In this document: one piece after another, positions 24,397-34,700 of the stretch
Layout: each line of letters opens with the position of its first letter
Numbering within the stretch: the stretch's first letter is position 1
NCBI GenBank assembly: GCA_945875585.1
Contig: CAMCLK010000046.1
Location: forward strand, 1-37,023
Length of the DNA: 37,023 bases
DNA from: Candidatus Kuenenia stuttgartensis
GTDB lineage: Bacteria; Planctomycetota; Planctomycetia; Gemmatales; Gemmataceae
Direction: 5' to 3'
Program-made: the position numbers and the translations under genes
The notes under the pieces: model-generated
The model's input: the letters and a program-made list of their open reading frames with translations, nothing else
What the model was told of the DNA's origin: nothing
The model's database searches: none

Positions 24397-27300
24397 GCGA
24401 AGCACAAGTCAGCCTTGATCTCTCCCAACGCCTTGTATTTCGAAGGCCCGAAGACTTTCTGTTTCCATGGGTGGGGGAATCAGCACCCGCATGGGCATGG
24501 TGGCCCGTTACCGCTCTCGTTTTGCTAGCCGGAATCGCCGTTGTTGTTTTCTTTTATCGTCGAGAAGCTCAATCGATTGGGACTTTGGCAGCGACAGGTC
24601 TTGGGTGCTTGCGTGGACTGGTTTATTTGATATTGGCATGGGCTTTCCTTTTGCCTGCATGGGAAGAATCGGTTATTCGCACCGAAACCAGGCAGTTGGA
24701 AGGACGGATCCTCGTTCTGTTTGATACCTCTGGTTCCATGACTCGTCTGTCAGATGGTGCGCCTGGAACGCCTACACGGCAGGATCTTGTACTCTCATTG
24801 CTCAACAACAAAGGTAAATGGATTGATCCACTTTTGGCTAAAGGATCGATTGATCTTTATCGGTTTGGTAGGTTTTTGGACGAAAAAGGATTGCGCCTTG
24901 GAACAGACGGAATCAGTTCGCTGGAGGAAATCCAACGTGCTGAAGCAGAACGACGCAAAATCGATGAAGCTCGCACGGCCGCTGAAGAAGCCCGACTGAC
25001 AGGGCGCACAACTGATTCGATTTCCAGCACCGCACCATCGGTACAAGAAAGCAATTCCGCACTACGGCCCTTGTCACCAGCGCTTTGGACCGCCTGGCTG
25101 AAACCCGGAACAGACGTCGCTGCCCCTCCAGAATGGGACAGTAACGGCCGAGATTGGCTTGCAGCATTGATACGAGATGGGAAAACGCGCCTGAGTTCCG
25201 ATGAATTTGGTGGGACCAATCCCACAGATGCAGTAGCCCGCCTTTTGGAACGTGACGACGATCCGATGATTCAAGGCCTTGTTGTGGTAACCGATGGGCG
25301 TTCCACGGAGCCCTCCGTTGGTGGTTTTGATCGGGTGACCTCTGCAGCCAGAGCGCGTGGGGTTCCAGTGTTAGTTGTTGGTGTGGGCGAGGACAGGAAA
25401 GTCAAACAAACGCGGACTGACATTGTCGATGTTCGGGTGCCCCCCCGCGTGGAACCAGAAGACAGGTTTCGCATTGCTTTTGAAGCAACCGGATCGAATC
25501 GAGCTGGCGAAACCATTGGTAACGCAGAGGCTTCGCTCGAAATCACCCGCGTGCGACGCAAGGCAGATGGTACTGAAGAGCCACTCGACATCATGCTTGA
25601 AGAGCCTCCACCACCAGTGGAAAAAGGAGTTCCTAGTTTTGGAGCAGCGTCTGAAAAACCACGTGAATTGATCAACCTTGGTCGCAAGGTGACACTGCCT
25701 TATCAGGACGATCCAGTCCGCTTCGACGACAGCAATCCACCGAGGGTGGAGGTTGGATTTATCGTGGATGCGGATGCCATTGGACGCGCCGCTGGTCGGG
25801 ATGAAGACCTGAAGAAAAAACGTTGGGAAATCGCCGAGACAAAGGACAGTGAATTGCGAATCGTGGCTCGGCTTAAGAAGCCGGCGGGAGAACCGATTCC
25901 CGATATGCTGACACGCGGACCGGCCCGACTCAAGGTAGAGCGGCGCCCATTGCGCGTGCTTTTTGTAGCAGGAGCAGCCGGCCGTGAATACCAGTTTCTC
26001 CGCACCCTGTTCTCGCGTGAAACCGAAAAGAAGCGTGCCCAGCTCAGCATTCTATTGCAACTTCCCCCAGGATCGACTTCCAGACGCCCCAACATTGTTC
26101 AGGATGTCCCCAAGGAACGAATGCTGGAATCTTTCCCTGCGCAATTCACACCAACCGCCAGCGAATCGATGACAGACCCGACAAACCTCGCAAGCTTCGA
26201 TTCAATTGTGATGTTCGACCCGGATTGGAACCAGATCAATGCCGCGCAGTTAGCTAATTTGAGACAATGGGTCGATAACGGAGGTGGATTGATAGTTGTA
26301 GCAGGACCGGTCAACATTTTGGCTCTGGCCCGACCAGGAAACGATCAGGACAAGCTCAAACCAATTCTGGACCTGCTCCCGGTGCGGCCGCGCGACAGTC
26401 GTATAGATGCTTCCGACCGCCAACCAGATTCTCCATGGCCACTGATTTTCGACGCTGCCAGCCCTGAATTAGACTTTTTGCGCCTCTCGGATGATCCAAC
26501 GCGTGGCGTTGAACGCGACTGGACAGATTTTTTTGAGGGAAGCACACCAAAAGGCTTTTTCAGCTTTTATCCCGTTGATGAAGAAAAACGTGGAGCCATG
26601 GTCGTAGGCAGATTTGGTGACCCACGAGCAGCACTGCGCAGCGGAAAAAAACAGCCATGGCTTGTGGTTACAGCACCAGCCTCTGGAAGGCGCGTGGTTT
26701 GGTTGGGCTCGGATGAAACGTGGCGATTGCGAATGTACCAAGAAGCATATCACGAACGATTCTGGACAAAACTTGTGCGGTGGTCAGCTAGTGGGGGAAA
26801 GACCCGAATCATTCCCTACCTTCGCAACCCATACAGAACCGACAAGGCAGTCGAATTCGAAGTGAAAATCGAAGATCGCTCCGGCCAACCACTTGTACTT
26901 GCATCGGGTAGATCCGACGGGCCACGCGTTGCTCTCACGGCTCCAGAAGGAGTAGCGGCAACAGAATATCCGGCTGTAACCGCGTTGGAACCAGTTCCCG
27001 GACGAAAAGGAATGTTCCGTGCTGCGTTAAAGCTTTCCAAGCCGGGCGCTTACGAAGCAATCATAGAGGTGCCCGCCACAAAAGACCGTTCCACCAGCCA
27101 GTTTGTTATTGTTGACACTCCGCCAGATCCGGAAAGCCGCGATCCTCGCCCGGATCTTGAGGCTTGGCGTAGCTTGGCATCTCCACTCTCAGCGGTTCGA
27201 GAACGAATTGATCCCGCGGAATATGAAAACGTTCTGGCGGCATTGTTGAACGGCCCAGAAGTAGGAGACGCCAAGCGTTTGGTGTTCCCGCTGGCAAAAG

Positions 27301-27518
27301 CTGAAGCATTGGTTTCCTGTTTCCGCCCGGAAAAAAGAGAAGAAATCAAGCGCCTGCCCGGAATCACACGAATTGAAGACCTTTGGGATCGTGGTCTTGT
27401 ACTGGCTTCATCTACTTGGTTGTCGGACCGCCCCTTGAAAATCCCTTACCTTCTTCTGGCAGTGGTAGGAATACTTGGTCTGGAATGGTCGCTCCGCAAA
27501 CTGGCCCGTCTGGCATGA
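24393..27518 (+). CDS. Membrane VWA-domain protein with GATase-like domain
   Basis: A 1041-residue protein. TM1 is about 35-55 and TM2 about 70-90. An intact MIDAS, LFDTSGSMTR (D111, S113, S115), opens a VWA domain that runs to about 350, interrupted by a charged helical insert (about 175-215) rich in Glu, Ala and Arg. Beta-rich, probably Ig-like regions follow. From about 518 to 790 lies a class I glutamine-amidotransferase-like fold (PLRVLFVAGAAGREY, GGGLIVVAGPV) with no Cys nucleophile that I can see. Another beta region follows, then a C-terminal TM (IPYLLLAVVGILGLEWSL). This VWA/GATase-like architecture is known from MoxR clusters of planctomycetes and relatives. The gene is coupled to the upstream gene through a 4-bp overlap. 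It probably works with the BatA-type protein in one membrane complex; that is inference. Confidence 0.85.
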   Translation: MSEAQVSLDLSQRLVFRRPEDFLFPWVGESAPAWAWWPVTALVLLAGIAVVVFFYRREAQSIGTLAATGLGCLRGLVYLILAWAFLLPAWEESVIRTETRQLEGRILVLFDTSGSMTRLSDGAPGTPTRQDLVLSLLNNKGKWIDPLLAKGSIDLYRFGRFLDEKGLRLGTDGISSLEEIQRAEAERRKIDEARTAAEEARLTGRTTDSISSTAPSVQESNSALRPLSPALWTAWLKPGTDVAAPPEWDSNGRDWLAALIRDGKTRLSSDEFGGTNPTDAVARLLERDDDPMIQGLVVVTDGRSTEPSVGGFDRVTSAARARGVPVLVVGVGEDRKVKQTRTDIVDVRVPPRVEPEDRFRIAFEATGSNRAGETIGNAEASLEITRVRRKADGTEEPLDIMLEEPPPPVEKGVPSFGAASEKPRELINLGRKVTLPYQDDPVRFDDSNPPRVEVGFIVDADAIGRAAGRDEDLKKKRWEIAETKDSELRIVARLKKPAGEPIPDMLTRGPARLKVERRPLRVLFVAGAAGREYQFLRTLFSRETEKKRAQLSILLQLPPGSTSRRPNIVQDVPKERMLESFPAQFTPTASESMTDPTNLASFDSIVMFDPDWNQINAAQLANLRQWVDNGGGLIVVAGPVNILALARPGNDQDKLKPILDLLPVRPRDSRIDASDRQPDSPWPLIFDAASPELDFLRLSDDPTRGVERDWTDFFEGSTPKGFFSFYPVDEEKRGAMVVGRFGDPRAALRSGKKQPWLVVTAPASGRRVVWLGSDETWRLRMYQEAYHERFWTKLVRWSASGGKTRIIPYLRNPYRTDKAVEFEVKIEDRSGQPLVLASGRSDGPRVALTAPEGVAATEYPAVTALEPVPGRKGMFRAALKLSKPGAYEAIIEVPATKDRSTSQFVIVDTPPDPESRDPRPDLEAWRSLASPLSAVRERIDPAEYENVLAALLNGPEVGDAKRLVFPLAKAEALVSCFRPEKREEIKRLPGITRIEDLWDRGLVLASSTWLSDRPLKIPYLLLAVVGILGLEWSLRKLARLA

Positions 27519-27531
27519 GGAACAAGCGATC

Positions 27532-30500
27532 ATGAGCCGCACAAACAAGGCAACCGATCCAATCTCCCTGGCGCTCGACCGGGTTCGCACAGGATTACGC
27601 AACCGTCTTGTTGGGGATGTTGTCGCTCACCTTTCCATTGGCATTGGTGTGTGGATATTAGCTAGTTTCTGCATCGATCGAGGGTTGTTTGCCGCATTTC
27701 GGTTCGATCTGACAGAACAATTGCCCGGTTGGACCCGGTGGGGACAACCCTTGCTCGCACTTGCTTTGGCCATTGGATTTATTCTGAGTCGTGTTCCGCT
27801 ACTGATAAAAAGGTTTTCCGATCACGACATGGCTTTAGCCCTTGAGCGGCACTTCGGCAAGGAACTGGGTGATAGCGTCATCACAGCCGTTGAATTATCG
27901 GACAAGGCAATTGTCGAACGACAGGAAATGTCTGCCGCACTGGTCGAGGTAACACGTCAAAAAGCGATCTCCTCTTTATCTAAAATAAACATCGACGACG
28001 TATTCAATTCGAACCGCCCATTCCGTTTGCTACTGACATCGCTTGGCGTATTCCTCGGCGGATACGGAGTTCTTTTCCTGTTTTTCACATTGGCTCATCC
28101 AGCCAGCCCCCACGGCGACCATGCCAAGTCCACAGATTCACCCGTGGGTGCCTTGCACGATAATTTATGGTTCTGGGCAGAACGCACATTGCTGGGTCGT
28201 GATCTGGCTTGGCCTCGAAACGTATTTCTAAGATTGGCCGGATTCCCGTCAAATGGCAAACCGCTGCGGGCCGGACGCGGGACACCCGCCCAATTCCGCG
28301 TGGAAGCTAGTCGTTTTATTGTGGCAGGTGCCCCATCTGTCCAGATTCTTGCCGATTGCAAAGAATGGCTGGCTGGATCGAGTTTATCATCGCAAGATCA
28401 GGCAATTTCACTGAGTATGCTGGCAAACTCGGCACATCATGGCTGGCGCCCTGCCACCATTTTTGATATTGCAAAACTAGGAGCCCCAGCCGGTTGGAAA
28501 CTTCCGGAACCCGCAGCAGCATTTCTGCCACACCCGGGAGACATTCCTGGTGGAATTGATTCCATTGGAAGTCGCATTCCCAACGACCCCACCATTACGC
28601 TGGCAATCTCCACCATGGAAACACTGTCTGGATCAATGATGAACCGCAGACAGGTACGGGCTCTTTCATTGCCACCCGTAGTGGAATGGCTCGAAACTGC
28701 AATCGTGACCCGGGAAGATGGTAGACAGCCCAAACAAACCATCGCAGAACTTACCGCTGATGCACGTGAGCCGGGAACTTATCCACGCACAATTCCGCAC
28801 CTCACCGAAAGCCTCGATATCACAGCCCGCGCCGGCGACTTTCAAACCAGCATTTACCGCCTTGATGTTTTGCCTGCCCCGGTATTGGCCCGATTGGATG
28901 TCACAGAAGTACGGCCCGCCTACCTGACCACACACCTCGATGCCGATCTTGATGGGCAGGCACGTTCGGCGGCACTAGCTGAACTGGCCAACCGCCGCGT
29001 TATGGTTCCGGCCGGTGACCGCTTGATGCCACGAGCCGAGGCAAGCGTGATTGAGTTCCCCTCGGGTAGCGGATTGGTTTTGGATTTTTCTCTGCAGGAA
29101 GGAAGAGCTCCCGGAATTACACCTGTTTTGGAGGCGCTTTCTGGAACCATGCCTGCCCACACACCGGTTGAAATCAATAATGACGCTTTCAAAATCACCT
29201 TCGAGCCAATCCGTGAGGAACGCATAGTCCTGCTTCGTTTTGCCGACTCTGACAACATTCGTGGCGATCGAAAATTGATTTTTCGCCCTATTCAGGATAC
29301 TCCTCCTACTCTTGAAGCGCGGCCTGTGGACGACCTGCGAGAAACAGAATCTGGCTACTTGGTAACCAGCAGGACGCGTATCCCCTTCCGAGGATCCTCA
29401 CGTGATGATCATGGATTGGCTACCCTGCGCCATGTTTGGACGACCCGCGAAATCGATCGCGATGGCGCAGCAGGTTCACTTGCATCCAGACTTGCACAAA
29501 TGCTTGTACCCGACATTGCATCACGAATACCGGCAGCTTTGAATTTAACCTCGACATTGGCGTCATTGCGACGCACACCACAAGCCTACCGTTTGGCGTC
29601 GGCCTTACCGCTATTGGCCGGTGGGAATACAGGTTCCATCCTTCAGTTTGCCATGCCATTTCAGCAAGGCATGATGGGCTTATCGTTGCCTCGGCAACGC
29701 TCGATTCCAGCCTTTTCGGCCCGATTGAAAGCTCTCAAGGGTAACGACACCCTTCGAGCCTACACCATAGAACCAGACAGTTCTGGAAACGCTATTGCTT
29801 CGGATTTCCCCCTAACAGTCGCGGGAATTATTGTTGATCCTGATGGTTCCGTTGCCCGAGGTCGGCGTTACATGGTGGAATTGGGCGTTGAAGCTGAAGA
29901 TCTTGACGTTTCGATGGATCCCCCCTCGCCGCATACCACGCGGGCAGGTCCGTTCACTCTGGTGGTATTGCCAGACGATGAAATGCTGGAATTGATTCAG
30001 TCTGATGAGATGCGCCTCCGCGAACGGGTTGTGGAACTCCGCAATGAGCTGCTACCTCCCGATCTCGGCCAGCGCACCCCAGTTCGCTACTTGTTGGAAT
30101 TGAAAGGCATTGGCTCCGATCTGCGAGAGGCTTCTAACCGACTGGATGCCCGACGGACACAATCCGATCAGATTGACAGGGTTATTGATGATGCCCGACG
30201 CAAAGCAGAAGAAATTGAAAGAGATTTCAGGAGACTGACTCGCCAGACTGCACTGTGCGGATTCCCAGTAAAAGATGAAAAAGAACGGGTTGCCAAGGCC
30301 CTCGAGAAGATCCACAAAGAGTCGCTGCCTTCACTTCGGGGATCTGTTGAGGGTTTCCGTAAGCAGCAAGAATCGGTAGAAACGTCTCGTGTAGAAGCAT
30401 TGAAAACATGCCGTGCCCGGTCCGCAGAACTGATGGCCGCCATCGACGAGGCGCTCAATTTGATGGGTGGCGCATCCGATTTCGACAGTGAGCTTGCCCG

Positions 30501-30606
30501 GTTGCGTGGTATCTTGCGCGAACAGGAAAATCAGACACGCCGCCTCGACTCATTTAGAAAAGAACTGGTCAACAAGCTTTTGGAAGATCTGCTTAACCCC
30601 AAATAG
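27532..30606 (+). CDS. Three-TM protein with long periplasmic part and C-terminal coiled coil (DUF4175-like)
   Basis: A 1024-residue protein from the ATG at 27532, preceded by GAGGA about ten bases upstream. The frame is also open upstream, overlapping the previous gene, but without a start that fits. TM1 is about 31-50 and TM2 about 70-92. The segment DHDMALALERHFGKELGDSVITAVEL (95-121) recalls the 'ERRFPELGDRLLTAVEL' stretch of DUF4175-like proteins. TM3 is about 164-187. A long extracytoplasmic beta-rich region runs to about 820 (Ig-like strands near 480-640), followed by a coiled coil (about 825-1020) rich in Arg, Glu and Leu. DUF4175-like proteins often follow MoxR/DUF58/BatA genes. The DUF4175 label is from memory of the N-terminal pattern and is not certain. 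It is probably the stalk or spanning part of the same envelope complex. Confidence 0.75.
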   Translation: MSRTNKATDPISLALDRVRTGLRNRLVGDVVAHLSIGIGVWILASFCIDRGLFAAFRFDLTEQLPGWTRWGQPLLALALAIGFILSRVPLLIKRFSDHDMALALERHFGKELGDSVITAVELSDKAIVERQEMSAALVEVTRQKAISSLSKINIDDVFNSNRPFRLLLTSLGVFLGGYGVLFLFFTLAHPASPHGDHAKSTDSPVGALHDNLWFWAERTLLGRDLAWPRNVFLRLAGFPSNGKPLRAGRGTPAQFRVEASRFIVAGAPSVQILADCKEWLAGSSLSSQDQAISLSMLANSAHHGWRPATIFDIAKLGAPAGWKLPEPAAAFLPHPGDIPGGIDSIGSRIPNDPTITLAISTMETLSGSMMNRRQVRALSLPPVVEWLETAIVTREDGRQPKQTIAELTADAREPGTYPRTIPHLTESLDITARAGDFQTSIYRLDVLPAPVLARLDVTEVRPAYLTTHLDADLDGQARSAALAELANRRVMVPAGDRLMPRAEASVIEFPSGSGLVLDFSLQEGRAPGITPVLEALSGTMPAHTPVEINNDAFKITFEPIREERIVLLRFADSDNIRGDRKLIFRPIQDTPPTLEARPVDDLRETESGYLVTSRTRIPFRGSSRDDHGLATLRHVWTTREIDRDGAAGSLASRLAQMLVPDIASRIPAALNLTSTLASLRRTPQAYRLASALPLLAGGNTGSILQFAMPFQQGMMGLSLPRQRSIPAFSARLKALKGNDTLRAYTIEPDSSGNAIASDFPLTVAGIIVDPDGSVARGRRYMVELGVEAEDLDVSMDPPSPHTTRAGPFTLVVLPDDEMLELIQSDEMRLRERVVELRNELLPPDLGQRTPVRYLLELKGIGSDLREASNRLDARRTQSDQIDRVIDDARRKAEEIERDFRRLTRQTALCGFPVKDEKERVAKALEKIHKESLPSLRGSVEGFRKQQESVETSRVEALKTCRARSAELMAAIDEALNLMGGASDFDSELARLRGILREQENQTRRLDSFRKELVNKLLEDLLNPK

Positions 30607-30623
30607 TACTTGGAGATGCCACT

Positions 30624-31709
30624 GTGCTTGCCTTGATTGTTTCAGTATTGGCCATGGGCCAGCTTCCGCTAATCGCCCCGGGTGACCGGTTGGCGTGGAT
30701 TGGCGGAGCCTTGGTTGAACAAGAAATCCGCTCAGGCGACTGGGAACTTGAACTAACACGCCACATGCCGGGCGCCAAACTCGTGATCCGAAACCTCGGC
30801 TGGAGTGGGGACACAGTCTTAGGCGAAGCAAGAGCCGGATTTGGTTCACCTGCTGATGGTTTCAAGGCCTTGGTGGCTCAGACCATTGCAGTGAAACCCA
30901 CAGTCATCTGGCTGCAATATGGCAGCAACGAGGCTTTTGCAGATCCGCTCGACATTGCTGTATTCCGAGCACAATACGAAAAACTTCTCGACGCATTGGC
31001 ACCGACGAAAGCTCGTATTGTACTCGTGATCCCACCACCTATTGAAATCCGTCCATCGCCACTTCCCGACGTCGCACCTGTAAACGCGCGAATGGAAAGG
31101 GTTGCCACAGAGATTCAATCGATTGCTTCCGCACGTGGTCTGGGGGTTTTCTCTTTGCAACAGCTCTGGGCCGATGTCAAAACCCCGCAAACAACCAATG
31201 GTTTGCAATTGGCAGCAACGGGTTATCGAAATGTCGCCCCTGCCTTCGCCAAGGCAGTGGGTATGGCAAATGCCCCAGAAGTTGAGATTCTGATGCTTCA
31301 GGAAGGTGTTCAGGAAATTCGGGACAAGATCTTGCCAGCACCCGGACAATCAAGAATCGTCAAAGTCAAAGGGCTGAAGCCAGGAACCTACGAATTGCTG
31401 GTCAATGGCAAAGTAATCGCATCCACGGACCACGAAACTTGGGCCGCTGGAGCTGCCATGACAAAGGGCCCGGCTTGGGATCAGTCCGCCAAACTACGCG
31501 AGGCCATTGTCGCCAAAAACATGTTGTTTTTCCACCGTTGGCGGCCCCAGAACGAAACATATCTGTTTGGTTTCCGCAAGCATGAACAGGGTAACAACGC
31601 CCGCGAGATACCCCAGTTCGACCCATTCATCGAAAAGACCGAGGCGGAAATCAACCGTCTTTCAGTTCCAGTCAAGACGACATATCAGATTCGGAAGGTG
31701 TCATCATGA
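30624..31709 (+). CDS. Secreted SGNH/GDSL-fold protein, probably catalytically dead
   Basis: A 361-residue protein starting at GTG 30624, with GGAG eight bases upstream; no in-frame ATG lies nearby. A signal peptide covers about residues 1-16. The SGNH blocks are readable, but the catalytic ones are changed. Block I reads WIGGALVE, with A29 where the Ser nucleophile (GDS) belongs. Block II (NLGWSGDT) and block III (YGSNEAF, N102) are kept. Block V reads NGLQLAATGY, so the usual D-x-x-H is N192-x-x-Q195. SGNH proteins are normally esterases or lipases, and this one lacks Ser and His and carries Asn for Asp. Residues 225-361 form an extra domain that includes beta strands such as LKPGTYELLVNGK. 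Genes of this type commonly precede PVC cytochromes in planctomycetes. The stop overlaps the next ATG by 4 bp. A binding or structural role is inferred. Confidence 0.82.
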   Translation: MLALIVSVLAMGQLPLIAPGDRLAWIGGALVEQEIRSGDWELELTRHMPGAKLVIRNLGWSGDTVLGEARAGFGSPADGFKALVAQTIAVKPTVIWLQYGSNEAFADPLDIAVFRAQYEKLLDALAPTKARIVLVIPPPIEIRPSPLPDVAPVNARMERVATEIQSIASARGLGVFSLQQLWADVKTPQTTNGLQLAATGYRNVAPAFAKAVGMANAPEVEILMLQEGVQEIRDKILPAPGQSRIVKVKGLKPGTYELLVNGKVIASTDHETWAAGAAMTKGPAWDQSAKLREAIVAKNMLFFHRWRPQNETYLFGFRKHEQGNNAREIPQFDPFIEKTEAEINRLSVPVKTTYQIRKVSS

Positions 31710-34700
31710 ATCCATTGAAGACTCTCGTCATACTGCTTCTCTCCGTATCAAGCTTAATGGCCCAGCGAAACTTTTCGGGAACTGTCGAAACAGATCCCGA
31801 AAAAGAACGCGCCACTTTCAAAATGGCACCCGGATTCGAAGCCAACTTGTTTGCCGCGGATCCGTTGCTTGCAAAACCGATCCAGATGAGTTGGGATATC
31901 AAAGGGCGCCTCTGGGTAGCCTGTTCCGAAACCTATCCACAAATCAAACCCGGAGATGTGGCTCACGACAAGATTCTTGTTATTGAAGACACCAACGGCG
32001 ACGGGAAAGCCGATAAAACAACAGTCTTTGCTGATGGGTTGCTAATTCCAACTGGTGTGGAACCAGCAGGGAATGGCGCCTACGTTGTCGACTCGACAGA
32101 CCTTGTGTTTCTGGAAGACACCGATGGCGATCTGAAGGCCGACCGGCGCACCGTGATACTTTCTGGTTTTGGCACCGAAGACACACACCACATGGTTCAC
32201 ACCGTTCGTTGGCACTTCGATGGCCGATTGTACTTCAACCAGTCCATTTACATTCACACGCATATCGAAACTCCGCACGGACCTCGCCGTTTGGGCGGTA
32301 GCGGAATCTGGCGTTTCCACCCACCCACTCAACGTTTGGAAGTTGTTCAGCGCGGATTGGTAAATCCTTGGGGTCACCATCACGATCGCTTCGGCCAAAG
32401 CTTCGCCACAGATGGAGCTGGCGGCGAGGGGATTAATTTCATCGTGCCACGCGCCTATTATGCTACAGCCGTAGGTGCCAAGCGTATTCTTCCCGGGCTG
32501 AATCCGGGGTCCCCCAAGCACTGTGGCTTGGAACTCGTTTCCGGTCGCGCCTTTCCAGACGACTGGCAAGGCGATGCCATCACGTGCGATTTCCGCGGGC
32601 ACCGTGTCTGCCGGTTCAAACTGACACCCGATGGATCTGGCTTTATCAGTCGGGAACAAATTGAAGTCATCAAGAGTGATCACCCCGCATTCCGCCCCAT
32701 TGATGTGCGCATGGGGCCAGACGGTGCGCTCTACGTCGCAGACTGGTTCAATCCAATCATTCAGCACGGAGAAGTGGACTTCCGCGACCCACGTCGCGAC
32801 AAAACCCATGGCCGCGTCTGGCGTGTGACTGCAACGGGCAGACCATTGGTAGCTGAACACGACTTTTCCAAAATGACACCAGCCGCATTGGTGAAGCTTC
32901 TTGATGCTCCAGAACAATATTCTCGCCATCAAGCCCGAAGGGCACTTGTCGAGCGTGGAGAAGCAGCGGCTTTGCCTGCACTGGAAGCCGCGACTGAAAC
33001 ACTATCTAAAGGAAAAGCCACCACTTCAACCCTTGACCTGCTGTGGGCCTGGCAAAGCTTCGACAAATTTCCTCCACAATTGGTAGACGCTGTTTTAAAA
33101 GCGGAAGACCCGCGGATTCGCGCGGCAGGTATCAGAATCGTCATGGATACCCGTGAACTGCAAAACGGTGTCCTTGAGCGTGTGGGGGCACTGGTACGCG
33201 ATCCAGATGCTCGTGTGCGCTTGGAAGCGGTGCGAGCTCTGGGTCTGTTCACAAACTCACCTCGTGCTGCCGCACTGGCGCTGTCTGCCCGCTCCCAGCC
33301 CATGGATAAATGGCTTGAATATGGGCTATGGCTCACCCTTGATGAGCTGACCCCCACTTGGTTGGCAGCCTTGGACAAGGGTGAATGGGGAGGAGATGTC
33401 GCTATCGACGACCTCCTGTTTGCGTTGCAGGCTGTAGGTGCTCAAGGAGCCGCTGGTCGTCTGGCAGGCCTTGTGCGCGCCGGCAAAGTAGAGCCGAACC
33501 GCTTGGGCGATGTATTGGAATCGATGGCACGTGAAGGGGGCGCTGCGGAGGCCTCACTAACCATCGAAAAGGCCATTGGGTCCAATGTGACTGCACCAAA
33601 ATTGCAGGGAATCCTTGAGGCCCTGACTCGATCTGCCGTTACTCGTGGTGTCAAACCAGTAGGTATGGAATCGAATCTGAAAAAAGCACTGGCCCGACCG
33701 GAACCAACCGTTCAGGCCGCTGCATTGCGTCTGGCCGGAGCATGGAAAATGGAATCGATTCTTCCGAACATGGTTGCCTCTACCGGGTCCATGGACCGGA
33801 CAGTTCAAATTGCTGGAATCGACGCCCTTGGATTGCTGGGTAGCCCCGGTGCAGTGACTGCCCTTGTGAATCTGGCAGCAGATGAGAAAGCGGGAATGTT
33901 GAAAGACGTTTTGATCGCTCTAGTGACCGCCAATTCTGAAAAGGCTGCCACACCAATTGCCGCGTTTCTTGCCAAGGCATCTCCAGAAGACGGTCGCGCT
34001 GTTGTTGATGCCGTGCTGGCACGCAAAGGAGCCTCGGCATTGCTGGCCAAGGCACTGACTGGCAGCACTGTACCAACAGATACGGCACGATTGGCCCTTC
34101 GAGGCGTAACCGGATCCGGACAGGATCATGGCACGCTGCGTGACGCCCTTCAATCTGCGGGCAAATTGGGTCAGGCGCGCAAAGGTTGGGTTCAAGCTGA
34201 CAAGGCGAAGTTGTTGGCACGGGTAGCCCAAGCCGATCCGGTTCGTGGCGAAGCTATATACCGGACCAAGCAACTCCAGTGTATTTCCTGCCATGCAGTC
34301 GCAGGCGCTGGCGGACTGGTGGGCCCAGACATGACAAGCATCGGTGCAAGCGCCCAGCCCGATTACTTGCTCGATTCACTGCTGGAACCTTCCAAGCAAA
34401 TCAAGGAAGGTTACCATACCGCGATTGTTTCTACCGACGACGGGAAAATCATAACAGGGGTGCGCGTGCGCCAAAACGATGCCGAGGTCCTGTTGCGATT
34501 GGCCGATGGCAAAGAGGTAACCGTTGCCAAATCTCGTATCGAAGAAATTAAGGACGGCAAATCTCTGATGCCCGAAGCGTTGGCTGACACCTTGACCGAC
34601 ACGGAACTGGCAGATCTTGTCCGATTCCTGTCAGAGCTAGGGAAAGCTGGCCCTTATGCCCCGTCAACCAAACCGCTGGTGCGCACATGGCAGGTACTGG

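Noticed and set aside
27475..27531. A possible 19-residue extension of the three-TM protein at its N-terminus
   Set aside because: It overlaps the end of the VWA gene, and the ATG at 27532 has a better-placed GAGGA.
32042..32932. A 296-codon open frame on the minus strand inside the PVC cytochrome gene
   Set aside because: It is antisense to the conserved dehydrogenase propeller and shows no recognisable motif, so it is a shadow.
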